Origin: Trochalopteron elliotii
Taxonomy: Eukaryota > Chordata > Aves > Passeriformes > Leiothrichidae
NCBI GenBank assembly: GCA_024734555.1
Contig: JANPWX010000098.1
Coordinates: forward strand, 1,104,504-1,168,503
Reading direction: 5' to 3'
DNA: 64,000 bases
Below the pieces are notes generated by a model, which was not told where the DNA came from, did not search any database, and was given only the letters and a program-made list of their open reading frames with translations. The translations under genes and the position numbers were made by a program. Positions 1 to 15,200 of this stretch are shown piece by piece; within the stretch, counting starts at the first letter, position 1; each line of letters begins with the position of its first letter.

Positions 1-2201
<2,201 letters not shown>

Positions 2202-3703
2202 TAACAGATCATGACACCCACTCCCACCACCCCCAACCTCCCAGTCATCCTGAGTTTTCAATGGGATTTTAATACCAGTTTGTGCTGAAGTTTTTTGGGT
2301 CCATTACTTGAACAGTGTTTTTGACAGAGAATGTAACTACTGTGCTACTATGAATCTAAGGAATAGAAGACTTGTTTTATGCCTGGAAGTTGATTAAAGA
2401 TATCCATTAGCATATTTAGTCAAAGAAAGTCAAGGCATTAAGACATAGCATATTGTAAATATTTGTTTGACAATGTTGGGAAAAAGAAAGACAGAAGGAA
2501 TAAGTCAATTAACCCTGTGTTAAAAAAAGACTCAGACTGAATCATATTGCAAATCACAGCCCCGGCTACACAAGAGCAAGCATGGTATAATATGGCATAA
2601 AGAAATGAGACTGTAGCTTTGAAAAATCAGCCATGATGTCTGGTCCATGTTTTAGAAGAGTTATGAAGTCTGTACTCATCTGCATGCAGATAGTCCACTG
2701 TGGTCACCCATTTTGTATAAAAATTATGCCAAGAATTAATCAGTTGTTTAAAAAGTAATAAATGTCATATAAGGAAAAACTAAGCAAATGCAAACATGAA
2801 AATTCTAAGCATTGTTATATAATCCTACAACTGTTAGCAGCTTGAGTTGAAGCTACATCTGAGCCTAAACATTGATGGGATTGAAGCTTTAGAGTCATTA
2901 AATTATTGACTTCAGCCTGTTATTGGGTAAATTGACAAGAACAGGCCCTTTTTTCAAGTGTACTCATCCTATGTAATTGTCACAGACATGTGACTACTGG
3001 TTTAGAAAGTTACTGAAAACTTTCCTGAGGCACCTACATAGTCAATGTCCTATATACCGTATATATTTGCTGTAAGTGGATACATTTTGGAACAAGAAGC
3101 CTCACAGTGAAAAAAACTGGATTCTGCTACTATAGCAAGAGCATGGTGCAAATGTTAACACAGTACAGCAGATCTCTGGGGACCTATTTCATATTACTGA
3201 CTGTCCAAATTAATTTTATGTAATTAAGTATATCTTTTTGAAACTGATTTGACAGTTAAATATTATCTTTGGTTTCCTATGCAGGGATTTAGCTGCCTAG
3301 TTAATACAGGTTAATTTAGTCTTGTATATTTTATAGAAGAGGATTTAAGAAAAATGTCCTTTTATTTCAAAATACTAAGCTATTTTTCTTTAAAAAAAAA
3401 AAGAAGAAAACAACCAAAAAAACCTCCAGAGGGTTCAGTGCAAAATAGATGTCTTTAAAAGACATTAATTAAATTAGCGCAAAACTTCTTCCTCCTTAAG
3501 CATCTAAAGCTTAAGAGAATAATGGGATTGATGTATGATCATTTGGCCCTCTTTGAGTTCAATGTATGTGTATCCTAAGAGGATGTGTTGAAGCAGCAGA
3601 GAAAAAAGGTTGTCTGCCAGCTTGTCCCTTCTAGGGCAAGGGTGGTTTTAGCCTGAAAGACACTGAACATGTATAACCTAAAAAGTAGCTGCGGGTGCAA
3701 GGT

Positions 3704-3729
3704 GGGAGGGGGAAGGGGAAGGGAAGGGG
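3704..3729 (+). other. G-quadruplex-capable G-tract
   Basis: Five runs of three to five guanines are separated by one- or two-base loops (runs at 3704-3706, 3708-3712, 3715-3718, 3721-3723, 3726-3729). This meets the usual G4 motif. It lies on the FMN2 sense strand about 1.6 kb into the intron, so it could also fold in the pre-mRNA. Confidence 0.6.
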
Positions 3730-4737
3730 CAGTGAGAAGGACCCTAGGAAAAAAAACTGGGAGAGCCCTTGGAAGACCAGCAGGGAGAATGTTGTTCAAA
3801 GCCAGACTCTGAACTGGTGGGTTGAAGGAGGCTTTCCCAGGAGGATAGACAGAACTGTGTAACTTCAGTCCAGGAAGTCTTACTGAGATTAAGACTGAAA
3901 ATAATACATCCTGAAAATCACAAGTAGATTTTTGGTTTGAATTTTAACTTTTACTTGCCGCATCAGGTTTAAATCTTCTGCTCTATTTCATTCGTTCAGG
4001 TGAGGCTGAGTTTAGACTTTAGGGGGGACCTTTGATGTCTTGGTTGTGCTCAACTCAGAGATCTTTGGTATGGTGCTGCTGTGTCAGGTCTGGCAAAGTC
4101 AATCTTTCTTCATTGCATTTTAAGAATTAGAATATTTTGGCCAAATTGGCAGTAAGAGTAACAGTTTCTCAAGTAATACATATCATTTACCCAAAAATTA
4201 AGAATTTTCTTTGGTTAAACCACTGTTTTACGAAAGCCTTTGGACAGAAAATACTTTGCCTCCAGTCATAGTTCAACCTGATATCTGAAGTTGTCTTTTA
4301 GGCTTTCTTTTTTGATTTCACATTTCTATCTCTCTTAATAAAAGACAAGAAGGTGTCTTGGTATTGAGAAATCAAAGGAGAAAAATCTTGATGGAAAATA
4401 CATATTGCCCAGATGTGTAAGAATGTGCATCATGATGGTTTTCAAAACCTCAGCCTAGATCAAGAGATCTGTAGGTGACAAAAATCCGAAAACTGCCTAT
4501 TGCCACTGAAATATAAATAATTGTATCAAGAAAGATCTTCCTCTTTAGGTAATGTTGAAATATTTTCTGCTGGTCAAGTTGAGGAGCAGGCTAAAAATTT
4601 AATGGTGAGAGAAACTTTCTGTAATTGTTCATTGGCAGCAAAATCAAGGGACAGATACGGTGCGACTTTTTCAAAGACTTATGCCACCTTGGTGAACTAT
4701 TGGTGACTATTGGAGGTTTCTGCCGCATGAAACATAC

Positions 4738-5005
4738 TTTATTTACAATAATTATTTATAAAATGTACAACTTTATTCCCTTTTCTTTTTTAGTTTAATC
4801 ATCTTATCAATCCCTGGTTGGTTTGGGTTTTTCTAGAATATTTTGTATCCCAGTTTCCATATGGACTGCTAATAGAGGCTGTTCCTTATTTAGTCTCTGC
4901 AAATATGTCTTACTCCTTTGCAATAATTTAACCAAAGGATTTTCATAGATGGTATTTCCAAAGGTGGTACTATATTTTGTTACTGAAACATTAAGAGTGT
5001 ACATT
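4738..5005 (-). other. Candidate antisense terminal exon, unrecognised
   Basis: On the - strand a pyrimidine-rich tract ending CTTTCTTTAG (AG at 5007-5006) is followed by a 65-codon open frame that stops at 4807-4809. Two AATAAA signals follow at 4772-4777 and 4738-4743. This order (acceptor, frame, stop, polyadenylation signals) is that of a short 3'-terminal exon. The peptide is polar and helix-like, with a NPLVKLLQRSKTYLQRLNKE segment and a C-terminal LEKPKPTRD. I do not recognise it as a known family. AATAAA is common in AT-rich DNA and the frame is short, so coincidence or a decayed pseudogene exon is quite possible. No upstream partner exon was identified. Confidence 0.22.
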
Positions 5006-5938
5006 CTAAAGAAAGCAGTCGGACAGTTCTTATTTTAAATACTTTTCACTTGGCATTTCAATTTGCATATTGGTTTGCCAGGCATTTATATGCAAAAGAT
5101 AAACATTGAAGTGTCAGTTTGTATTTCCTTATGAGAAGATGAGAAAAGAAAAATGGTACCAAGTTAAAAACAATTAATTTTTCTGCAGTATTCTACTGCT
5201 TTCACTCTTCTCTCACTTGAAGTAAAGCAGAACTGGAAAATACCATCTGAAGGGACAATTATGCATGATAAAATTTAAATACAGTAGAAATAAAAACAAA
5301 AAGGCACCTGAAAATTACAGTAAAAGCACAGGTCTGCCAAGAGGCCTTCTGAGCAGTACTATTTTTTGTGGTCACACTACAGTTAAGGCTAACTAGATCA
5401 TTCCGTTAGAAATTGATATTTGGTTGTTTATAAAGTTTTTGATGACATTCTGTGAAGGTTGATATCTCTGATATATCTATCCTAATATATATCCTTTTAA
5501 GTGAAAATTTTCAAATACTACTTCTTTCTGATAAGCAACTTTAAAAACATCCAAAACAAACAAGAAGCCTGGGAAAAGAAAAAAAAAAACAAGAAAAAAA
5601 AGGAAAACTAGAATCAAGTTTAATGGTGCATGTTTTGAGTTTTTGCAGTTGTTGTGCTGTTGTCATTGTCCTTTAAATATATTTATAATGTGTCAGTCAT
5701 GGTCTGTGATTTTTATTCAGACTTTGCAAACTCTTGAAAAGTTTACTGTCAGTATAGCCTGTATTTTGTGCTTAATCAGCAGGAAAGACTAGAAGAGCTG
5801 AATAATTTTCCCTAGTATTTTTTGATGTGGTTTAAAAAGAGAGAGTATGATTTTGAACTTCGCAAGCTTCCCATTCAGCATCCTATACATGAATTCGAAG
5901 TGTTGCATACCCACAAATGCACATTGCTCTCTGAATAT

Positions 5939-5964
5939 CAGATAATGCACAGCTGCATTATCTG
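5939..5964. repeat. Perfect 11-bp inverted repeat with GATA and E-box sites
   Basis: Arms CAGATAATGCA (5939-5949) and TGCATTATCTG (5954-5964) are perfect reverse complements across a 4-base spacer. The centre contains the E-box CAGCTG (5950-5955). It is flanked by AGATAA (5940-5945) and TTATCT (5958-5963). It lies in an FMN2 intron. Any role as an enhancer element is inferred. Confidence 0.6.
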
Positions 5965-7252
5965 CAAGGTTCTGTGAAAGTGCCCCTTGTTAGGAAAACT
6001 CTTAGGTAGTCAGACCACCAATCTACAAATGCCTGGCTTTCCCTCCTGTTTTGAAAAAGTGTCTTTTACAAGCTGACCTATAAACATATTAACCCTTTTC
6101 TCATTAATCTCCTCCTTTCGCTTCTAAAAACATTTCTTTATGTTTCTGAGTTAGATGTAGTCAATCTTAAGTGCACTGTTCCCATCTAGCACTTCTGTGA
6201 GAGCAAGTATTTTTGTTTTTCTTAACATCCAGCAGAGGATGTTGCAGAATTGTTGCCCAGACCCCACCATTTTCCTACCAACACAGAAAAGATATGCTGT
6301 CCTAAGAATGAAAGATAAAAAGAGCTCATGAAGCAAAATCCCAACAGGGAAGTCTTGAAATGTTCTAAAAATTAAAAAGCTAAGCAACTGCTGGTCATGG
6401 AAATAAAATATAAAAAACAGTTATTTATCAGAAAATCCCATATTGCTATAGACAACAGTGATTCATCTTTAGGGTTACATCTTTTCTTTATGGCCATGAA
6501 ATACACCCTGGCTCATTACAGCAGCAAAAAGCAGTCAGTCCTTTAGGAGATTTTATGTTTTAAAGTTCCATTGCTGTAAAATGTTAGTATCAGTATCATC
6601 AGGTCATAGATACCATCTCAGACCTTACTAGAAGCAGATCAATGACATGGCAGAAACTCGTCTGCGGGGCCGCAGTTCCACCTTCCCTTTCTCTGGGTGC
6701 AACTGAGGTGCTTACACTTGTTAGTCCTCTCCAGCTCTGGATGTGTTTCCCTCTCTTCAGACTGTTTGCTGTTCTAGAGAGCCTGTGCAACTTGGCCAAG
6801 GTTTACCTTGTATTAGTTATATTTCTAGATGGGAGAGCTGGAGGAGGAAAGAGCAAAGGGCAGATATAGGTGCCTTGTAAATGTGAGTATAAGGTATACA
6901 GAGGCCCTTGTCTTTACTAAGAGTCATGTTGCTGAACAGAGGCTGTGTCAGGGATGCCAGCAGAGGAGAGTTCATAAGCAGGATCAACACGATGGTAAAA
7001 TTCTGTAAGTCCCTGATATCTTGCATCACACTAAGCTTGAGAATTTCTTTTGGCCGACTTTATGCAACCCTTTAACTCCCACGATAAATCTTTTACACAT
7101 TAAAAATAATCTATAAACTCAGAAAAATGCGCTTGTCTCTCAAATGCAGAAGTTGCCCGTTCCCGTAAGAATAGCAGTTAAGCTGGCACCTGGTGTGTCA
7201 CACTGTGTATATCTAGATGAAAGGGAGATTCCTGGCCAGCATGTCTCCACAG

Positions 7253-7360
7253 CTCATTGATCTCCCTCTGCAGAAAGACTGGTATGTCTCCCTACAGACT
7301 CCTCGGCAGGATGATTTAAAACTTGCTGTTGAGCAATTTAAAGTCTGGCATGGGATATCT
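7253..7360 (+). other. Candidate 108-nt coding exon, unrecognised
   Basis: The segment is bounded by TCTCCACAG (AG at 7251-7252) and a consensus donor GTAAGT at 7361. It is exactly 36 codons long and open throughout in the phase-0 frame. The peptide begins LIDLPLQKDWYVSLQTP and continues with DDLKLAVEQFKVWHGIS, which reads like a real folded-protein segment, but I cannot assign a family. It does not serve as an FMN2 cassette in that frame. FMN2 splices here with two bases of a codon, and in that phase the segment hits a stop (TAA at 7318-7320). It could be an exon of a nested gene, a poison exon of FMN2, or chance. Confidence 0.28.
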
Positions 7361-10300
7361 GTAAGTTGCACAGTGAGGAGCATATTGGTAAGCTGCCACT
7401 TCTGCTTGGAGAGGAGGGCATTAAATCCCATAGCACGAGCAATGTCCTCTCAGAGTAATTTAAGGGATATTTTTTAACGCTTATAATATGAACCAGTGAG
7501 TCAGACTTGAGAGTGAGAAATCAAGGGACATGGGAATAGGTACTTGCAAAGAAATGCAGAGATGGAAGAAAAGAGAAGAAAAATGTATATGGAGTTGCAA
7601 CATGAGAGGGAAATGATGAACATGTGGTGTATGTTTAGTGAGGTTGCATTTTGCTTGGCATGCTCCTGTAATGCCAACTAAAAGCTCCAAGTGTTATGTT
7701 AGTGAGTAGTCATGGGCAGATACATTTGCTGACGTCTCTTGGAAGCTTTAAATCTCAATGTGTTTGTTTCAATCTAACCAACTGAGCTGATAGGCATGGG
7801 TTTACAACTCAGTTATAATGACATTTCAAAACAGAAGACAATTTTACATGACATTGAATTGAATAATTACATGGATCCTCAGGTTTTGAGAATATTTCAA
7901 AATTGTTAACCATAATAGCTTTCTGATCAGAATATACTGTTATGGGCCCTGGAAAATCTACTTTAAAAAGCCTAAACACACCAAAGATTCAGCAGCTAAC
8001 CGTGAGGCAGTACCTCACAAAGACACTGTTTGCTGTCAAGATAAAAGAGGTTGCTCAACATGTATGGTTTGTTTTCTTCTTCCTTGTGCATTTTTTGGCA
8101 ATTAGTTGGTTTTTTTTGGGGTTTTTTTTATTTCAATTAATACATCATTGTATTTTGGTTAGGGGGACGTGAACAGAACTTTCATTTCTTAGCATTGCTT
8201 TTGAGGGAAAAGTTTGTGGAAAGAAAAGCATTTGGAGATATGTTTTTCAAGCTGGATCTTTGGTGGAAAATCCTTTTGAATACCTCAGTCTAATATTATT
8301 AAGCAATCCTGTGTTTTATAAGACAGGAAAAATATTTCCATTTGCAGCTGTGAGCCAACTGGTGCTTACAAATATTAAACTTAAACAAAGTGAAAGATCT
8401 AGTAAAAAATTAATTCCAAATGTATAATATTTACTAATTTTTGTGACTTGTGTGAGTTTGGATTCCAGAATGGCCCCCACGTAAACAGCAAAGGGGTTCT
8501 GCAGTAGTATCTGTCTGGTGATAGTGCTGTATCATGCTGGCACATTATGTTGCATCCTAGTATGTGTGTTTTGCATGAAAAGAAGGTAGCTAGCAATCAT
8601 AATTTCATAGTGAAGTTTACAGACTCTTTTAATGGCTGACTTCTAATGTCAAACTGGGTGTGATAGTCAAATCTGTAGTGATAGGATAGGATACCATTAT
8701 TCCTACCCACGTGGTGATCTTTCCAATCCTTTTTTAACCTTTTCCTGTTCCCCACCTCTTGAATAAAGAATGACATTTTTCTGTGATAAAAACAAGGGCT
8801 ACATATTCAATAGATACTTGCATATTGGTGGAAATAATTATATAATTTAAAAAAATAAGCAGAACTTTTTTAGGCACTACACTTTTTATACTTGTTAGTG
8901 TTTTTGTTCCCAGGCAAAATGATCACTTTGCATTTGAGGTGCAATAAAGCATTGTAATGTTTTACAAATGAGCAGCATTTATCATTAAATATTAGTCCCC
9001 AAATGTTTGAAATGCTCAGAAAGCCTTAAAACCTACTGTAACCCAGACTGATCCTGAGCTACTGAAGATGTGAACTTCCTTGCTCTCCACCAGTTTGCTA
9101 AACCAATGGATGGAATTGGCACAATGGCAACATCCATTAAGTGTAAATGTGTGACTCTGGGCATGTTTTATGCTATCAGCATAGGGAATAGTCTAACATC
9201 AGGGGTTTTCTTACATATGTGAGAAGAACCTTTCTGTGTCTGCAGTCATTTTTGGGTTGCTACAAAATGATGGATGGGCTCTTTTTACCTCATGCAGCAA
9301 AGTTCAAGGCCTCTTACTTTCCCATCTTCTGCCCTGGAGATCTCTTAGTGTTGTGGCCCTTCAGCTGACTTCAGGTTTTTTGGGTTTTTTTGTTTTCTCT
9401 TCACTGATCCCTTCTATTCACTCAATTCTCATATTTGCTTGTACTACCAATAGTAGTAGCTATCAATAATCCAATGTAGTAGCCCCAACATAACCAGTGA
9501 AGCAACTCTTCTGTCCAGGGTATGTTTCCATATTCTCTTTAAGAATCACCTTCTCCATGTGGTCTGTTTACTGAGATTTTTCTTATCTTTTTCTACATGT
9601 TGGGTTTTTTGCCTTCTTTTACCCTATCTGCTGCTTAAAAATGTTTTACAGCTAACAGTGAGTTTCACACTTCTGTTCGCTCATGAGTTCCCTTTGCTTG
9701 CTGATTATGTTACCAGTTTTACCTCACTTCTAGTCTTCTTCCCTTTCCTTATCATTTCCTGTTGAATTTCCTAACAAAATAGCTCAAATGCTGCCAGCTT
9801 CTTTGAGAGCTTCTTTTGAACTGGCTTCAGTTCCAAGAAAAACAGTGGAAGGTGATGACTATCTTTTCCTAGATTAATTTCAGTCTTGATATGTAAAGTC
9901 TGTAGAAAAGTGATTTCCATCTTGCCTGAAGGTAGCCAGGTACAGCCTGAAATACTGGCCCCTCTAACAATTTAATGACAAAGGTCGTGAAAAATACTAA
10001 AGCAGGCATATGTGTGTTTGCATTTTATTAGAAACATAGCCATTCTTTAAGAGTTCAATTTTTTTATTTCATTATATTTTCAATGTGAAATTCTCTTTAA
10101 TGTTAAAAATTATAATCTTTAAATCATGTTTTGCTCAGTATTCTCTTTATTTTATTTACTCACATCTGTGTATCTCTTCACCAATCAAAGCAGAATCCCT
10201 AGATCACCAAGAGTATGATTGCCAGAGAGAACCAAGTGAAACTAAATACTTCTGAATTGAAATACTTTCAGAATATTTTTAAGCGTTTGGTGAAGAACAG

Positions 10301-12210
10301 TCAGATTCTGTAAATGGGAAACTCTAATTTTCATTTCAGTTGGCCTCAAAGCATTTTTTTAGACCCATTTGACATGATGCACAGTAAAAAAAAAGTGAAA
10401 TGTATTCTCCAACATCTACGCTGTTGACAGAGGAGGTATCTTATTCAGGGTCCTGCTACAGGTTATTTTCTATGTTGAGTGGCCAGATTAAAACATTTTA
10501 ATCTGTCTGTGGTCCTCGGAGTGAAATTATGGTTAATCACTGTGTCTTTCTAACAGCCATTGTCTGCTTCATGATTCTTGAATTAACCATGCAAGGAGCT
10601 GGCAGGGATGTCAGGGTAGTCTCATACATTACGTCTCTGTTGGTAGGTCAAGGTTAGGTTTCATCAGTTTGTTTGACAGGACCAGGTACATTACAGTGTA
10701 CTACTTATCTATATAAAGTCTTTGCAGTCAGTTACTGAATCATATCTGTGTCATCACTTCAATCCTATTGGCATGAAAGTAAAAGCTCTGCATTTTTTTA
10801 ATTCGACTTTTATGTTGGGAATTCTAATTTTCCATTCTGGGTTTTGTTTTGGTTTCTCGCTTAGCAAAAAAAGAAAATAAAAATCAATATTTTAGTCAAC
10901 AAATAAAATACAGGAACATTGCCCTGGAAGAGTTTAAGGAGAGAGTTTTAAAGTTTTCTGCCCTTGAAATCTGAAAGACGTTTGGCTTTTGATAATTTAG
11001 TGGAGGATTTTTAATTTGTTTTTATGTGTAAAGGTACTATTATTATTATAAACAAGTTTAACTCAATCTTCAACCCAGACAAAGCTACATAAAATATTTT
11101 GGCAACACTCCTTTTATTTAACTGATAATAAGTACTTAGAAGTATAAAGTGTATTGGCCTCAACCTTGTTTTGTGTTAAAAAAATGCAGAATATCTGCAG
11201 AAAAATGTCTTTTGGGTTTCATGAACTATACTGTCAACCGTAAAAGTAATATCTGTCTGAGTTTATCATGGAAGTTTTTGTGAGCAGCTCTACTCTCTAA
11301 GGCATAACTTTCCAGTGCTCTCACTGTGATTACATTTGTCATGTCATTGTGCTCACTAGTGAAGTGTAAGGCGGCCAAGCCTCGATGGAGCCAGTAGGAA
11401 ATGAATCTGTCTGCCACAGATACTTCAGACAAAATTATTAATGTTTAGTGGCAGGGAAGTGGCTACCCCTTCAATGGATTGAATGATGACAGAAAGTCTC
11501 TAAGCCTGGGTAAGGTTGTGGCCAGGCTGGCTTTTGCTCTAGAAGGTAGATAAAAATACTCTGTCATTTGGGGTTTTAAGCATGTCTGGTTTCTTTTTGC
11601 TGTGTGCATGCCTCAAGTGTAACTTGCTTATTCATCTTACGGACTGTCTTTAAACTTAATCGTATTTTTTGTGTTTGTCTCACAATCAATATGAGGTACA
11701 AGGAGGTGATAGTGCTGGAGAGAAGTTTTTATTATACTGGAAACAAGAAACTACTTTTGTCACAGGTGACAATTGATAGACTCAATCTTATTAAGTAGCA
11801 GATTTCAGGACTGTAATTCTTAGGCTCTGTTAAGTGACTGGCTATTCATTCCCTTGTAGATTTTTTTGATTTTTGTTTTTTTTAACTGATCCACTGATCG
11901 CCCAATGTTTTATGTTCCCTACATGTTTTCTTATTGTTGGGGCTATTTGGAAGTATATTCTTTCTGAAATAATGTGAGAAATGCTTCAGCTGAGTTTAAT
12001 ATTTAAGGAGATTGAAGTGATGAACACTCTTAACAAGTATTTGTAGAAACTGCCCTGGGCCTGAATAACTCTGCTCTTCAGATTACTACAGTGAGAGTTA
12101 ATCAACTCTGTTGTTGTTTAGGCTGGGAAGACTAGTTTTTGTAGGATTATGTTCTCACTAAGTCAAAATCAAGAAACTAGCTGGGAAAAGAATAAGAGGC
12201 AAAATTTGCT

Positions 12211-12237
12211 AAAGATAACACAGCTGATGTTATCTTT
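12211..12237. repeat. Perfect 10-bp inverted repeat with GATA and E-box sites
   Basis: AAAGATAACA (12211-12220) is the exact reverse complement of TGTTATCTTT (12228-12237), with a 7-base spacer. The middle holds CAGCTG at 12221-12226, flanked by AGATAA (12213-12218) and TTATCT (12230-12235). It has the same layout as the palindrome at 5939-5964 in the same intron. Confidence 0.6.
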
Positions 12238-15200
12238 TCTATCAAACTGGTATGCTCACTTTTGAGCCACAATTGGCATGAGATGGGACAAGGATTGCTA
12301 GCAAATGAACCAAGTCAGTTTGCTGAAATAGAGTTTGAGAAGTGGTTGTAAAGTATGAAGTGGGATAGTTTGAGCATCAGTTTTGCAAAGTTTAGCACAC
12401 TGCAATCTTGCAAGTCATTCCCACCGCACTTACCAAGTTAAGGACACCATCTGGCTTCTTCAAGACCACACCATGTCCTTTCCACCTCCATCTTCCTCTC
12501 CCACTTTCAGATCATACCTTGAAGGTCTGTCCTGCTTCTGAGGATTTGGTTTCTATTGAGAGTGCTGGTTCTATAAGGGGACCAAACAGCCTCTCTAACA
12601 GAAAGTATTAGTAGTGTAGAGCTAAATAGTTTAAGTAAAAACAGATTTTCAGAACAATAAATCAATCTATCACATGCCTGCCTTTGCCTGAGGGTGATAA
12701 TTCTCAGGAACTGGGGAACATTCACCTTCCTCAGACTTTTCTTCCACAGTCTTCCCAGTGGCAGCCTATCTTTCCACACAAGGCCTGACAATTGAATACC
12801 CATCCCTTTCCTAGGAATGTCTTTTTAACTGGTTTTTTTTTTCTCTTTGAGCTCTGCATTGGCACAATGGTAGTGTCATTTTGGCCTGGAGCCCAGAAGT
12901 ATGTTGTTGTATGCTATTTCTTCTCCTTTTGTGACTGTTGGGAGCCTTGTGTTATTTTCTCCAAAAATCCTTCTTCCTCCTCCCATTATTGAATTAGATT
13001 CATTAGTTTCTTCATAAAGCTCTATCAACTCACCACAGTTGAGTTAACCCATAATCAGTACTGTTAATGCAGTTTTTGCAGTTTTTTGCCTTAGATTATT
13101 ATCTTGCACCTCCCTGCTGGTCAGGGTCTCACTGAAGTCAGTGGGAAGTAGTGCAGGAAAAGCCTGAGCCAAGAGGAAGGTACACAGGGATTTGCTTGCC
13201 ACTGTGAGAAATGTGGCTTGAACCAGGCATGAGCTGACAGAAGCAATGTGGTTTTGCCTAAATCTTATTGGTTTCATGGAAAGATGAAAAAACATTCATG
13301 GACAATAGAGAAAACCTAAGATGACAAAAACTTGCCAGTGACAATTATTTTCCAGCTGAACTAAGCCTGTTGCCCTTACTTCAAAGGTAACCTTCTATCT
13401 CCTTTCCTAGATCACAGGATTTAAATAGTATGGATGCTCTTACAAAACACATCCTTTTCCTCTTCCAGAAGGATTAAGTTATTTTAATTTTACATTTAAT
13501 AAAATCTGAATTAAGCTGAATGATCAGCTTTCATGAAATATATTTGCACACAGAAAAAATTGATACCCACACTCACTGGTTTATGATTTAGCCTTGTGGA
13601 AGGCTAATAATTGCTTTTGCCTCTATTTCACCAGTCTGCTGGCTTTTCTTTTTTAGATACAGCTGTAGATTTATACAGTTCTCCATGCTCCAGACTTAAT
13701 AGGGTCACAAACTAAACCTCCTTGAAATGAGCCTTTGGTGTGCAATCTTTACATTTCTGAGGGCATTTCTTGCTGAAGAAGCATATCTATGGGTCACATG
13801 GGCTTCACTTGAGGCTCTATCCAACCACTTGGATCTTCCTGCACAAAGAGCAGGATGTGAGCCAGGAAGCTGTGGACTGTCCCAGACCCATACAGTGAGT
13901 CAGTGATATGGTTGGAACTGGAACTGAGTGGTTGCTAGCTCTCAGCTTTAAGTGCATTAGGGAGTAATACTTCCCATCTTCTGTGTTTCCCTTGGTATGA
14001 ATAAATTGGTTCAAACTCCAAGGAATTTCATAAAAGCTCCCAAAACCTTGAGGACCACAACTATACTATTGACACCAGCACCTTTTACATAATCCTGGAA
14101 ATTTGGGTAACACAGCCTTAAGAATGTCACTTGTCGGTCTGGAGATTGTGGATAATTTTTGAAATTCTGTCTCAGGGACACAGAAGTTCTGACTTCCTCC
14201 TTCACAGGGTAGTGGTGTGTTCCTAACATTTTGCTGTTTCAAGCAGAGACAGCCTTTCTCCAAAAGCTGCTTCTCTAATTGAAGCAGAGTATGTAGAGAT
14301 GTTACACTGACAGTGATACTTAATGGGTGTTTAGAGAAGAACTGCATTATCGAGGGTTCCTTACTGTGTGAGGATTTTTGTTTTGAGTTAACATGAGACC
14401 CACAGGGAGCTGTGTTGTCTCGTGACCTGGTATGTTAGCAAGCAGGGGGTAATCCATCCTGGAAGGGCGGGATATTTAGGTGGGACAAAGAGTGGAATTG
14501 AAGATTCCCTGACATTTCCCAAGAATAACATTTGGATCCGTGTGAACTGGTTTGGTAAATATTTTTGTATGTTACATAGGCTACCATTTGCGTGTTAAGT
14601 AGTCCGAATACCTGCATATATTACACTGCTTTGATAAAACAGTCATTTTGATAAACTCAACAGTACTGGTATAGTCCCTGTTACAAGTACTGGGATTTGA
14701 TACTAATTTACTCACAAGTAAGATACCATTTGGTTATTTAAATGATGTCTACAGTGAAGGGAGCCAGCTATACCTGTATGTGAAAAAAGAGGAAGTTATA
14801 TGATAGTTATGCTATTTTTATATCTGACTTTGTAAGAGTGGCTTTTGATACGTTGGAATGTCTGAATATTTAGAAAATATCAATGTCACAGATATATTGT
14901 CACATGACGGAGAAGAAAAATTGTGATAGGGAAAAGAAAATGTCTTTGAATTTTTCTTCATTCTGCATCATTCCCATAAGTTTTTGTTTGAAGCTATCAC
15001 CACATTTTGGCTGCCACTTTTACTGAATCTATTTAAATACATTTTAAAGGTGAATTACTTGGCTGCTTGACATTTTTGTTTTAGATTATGCTGCAGTCTA
15101 TATTATTTGAATTTAGACAGAAAGCATTACAGCTTGAAATAACAGATTTCAAAGCTTTTTTCCCCCTGACCTGTGCACATGAAGGTCTCCCTACACTGAC

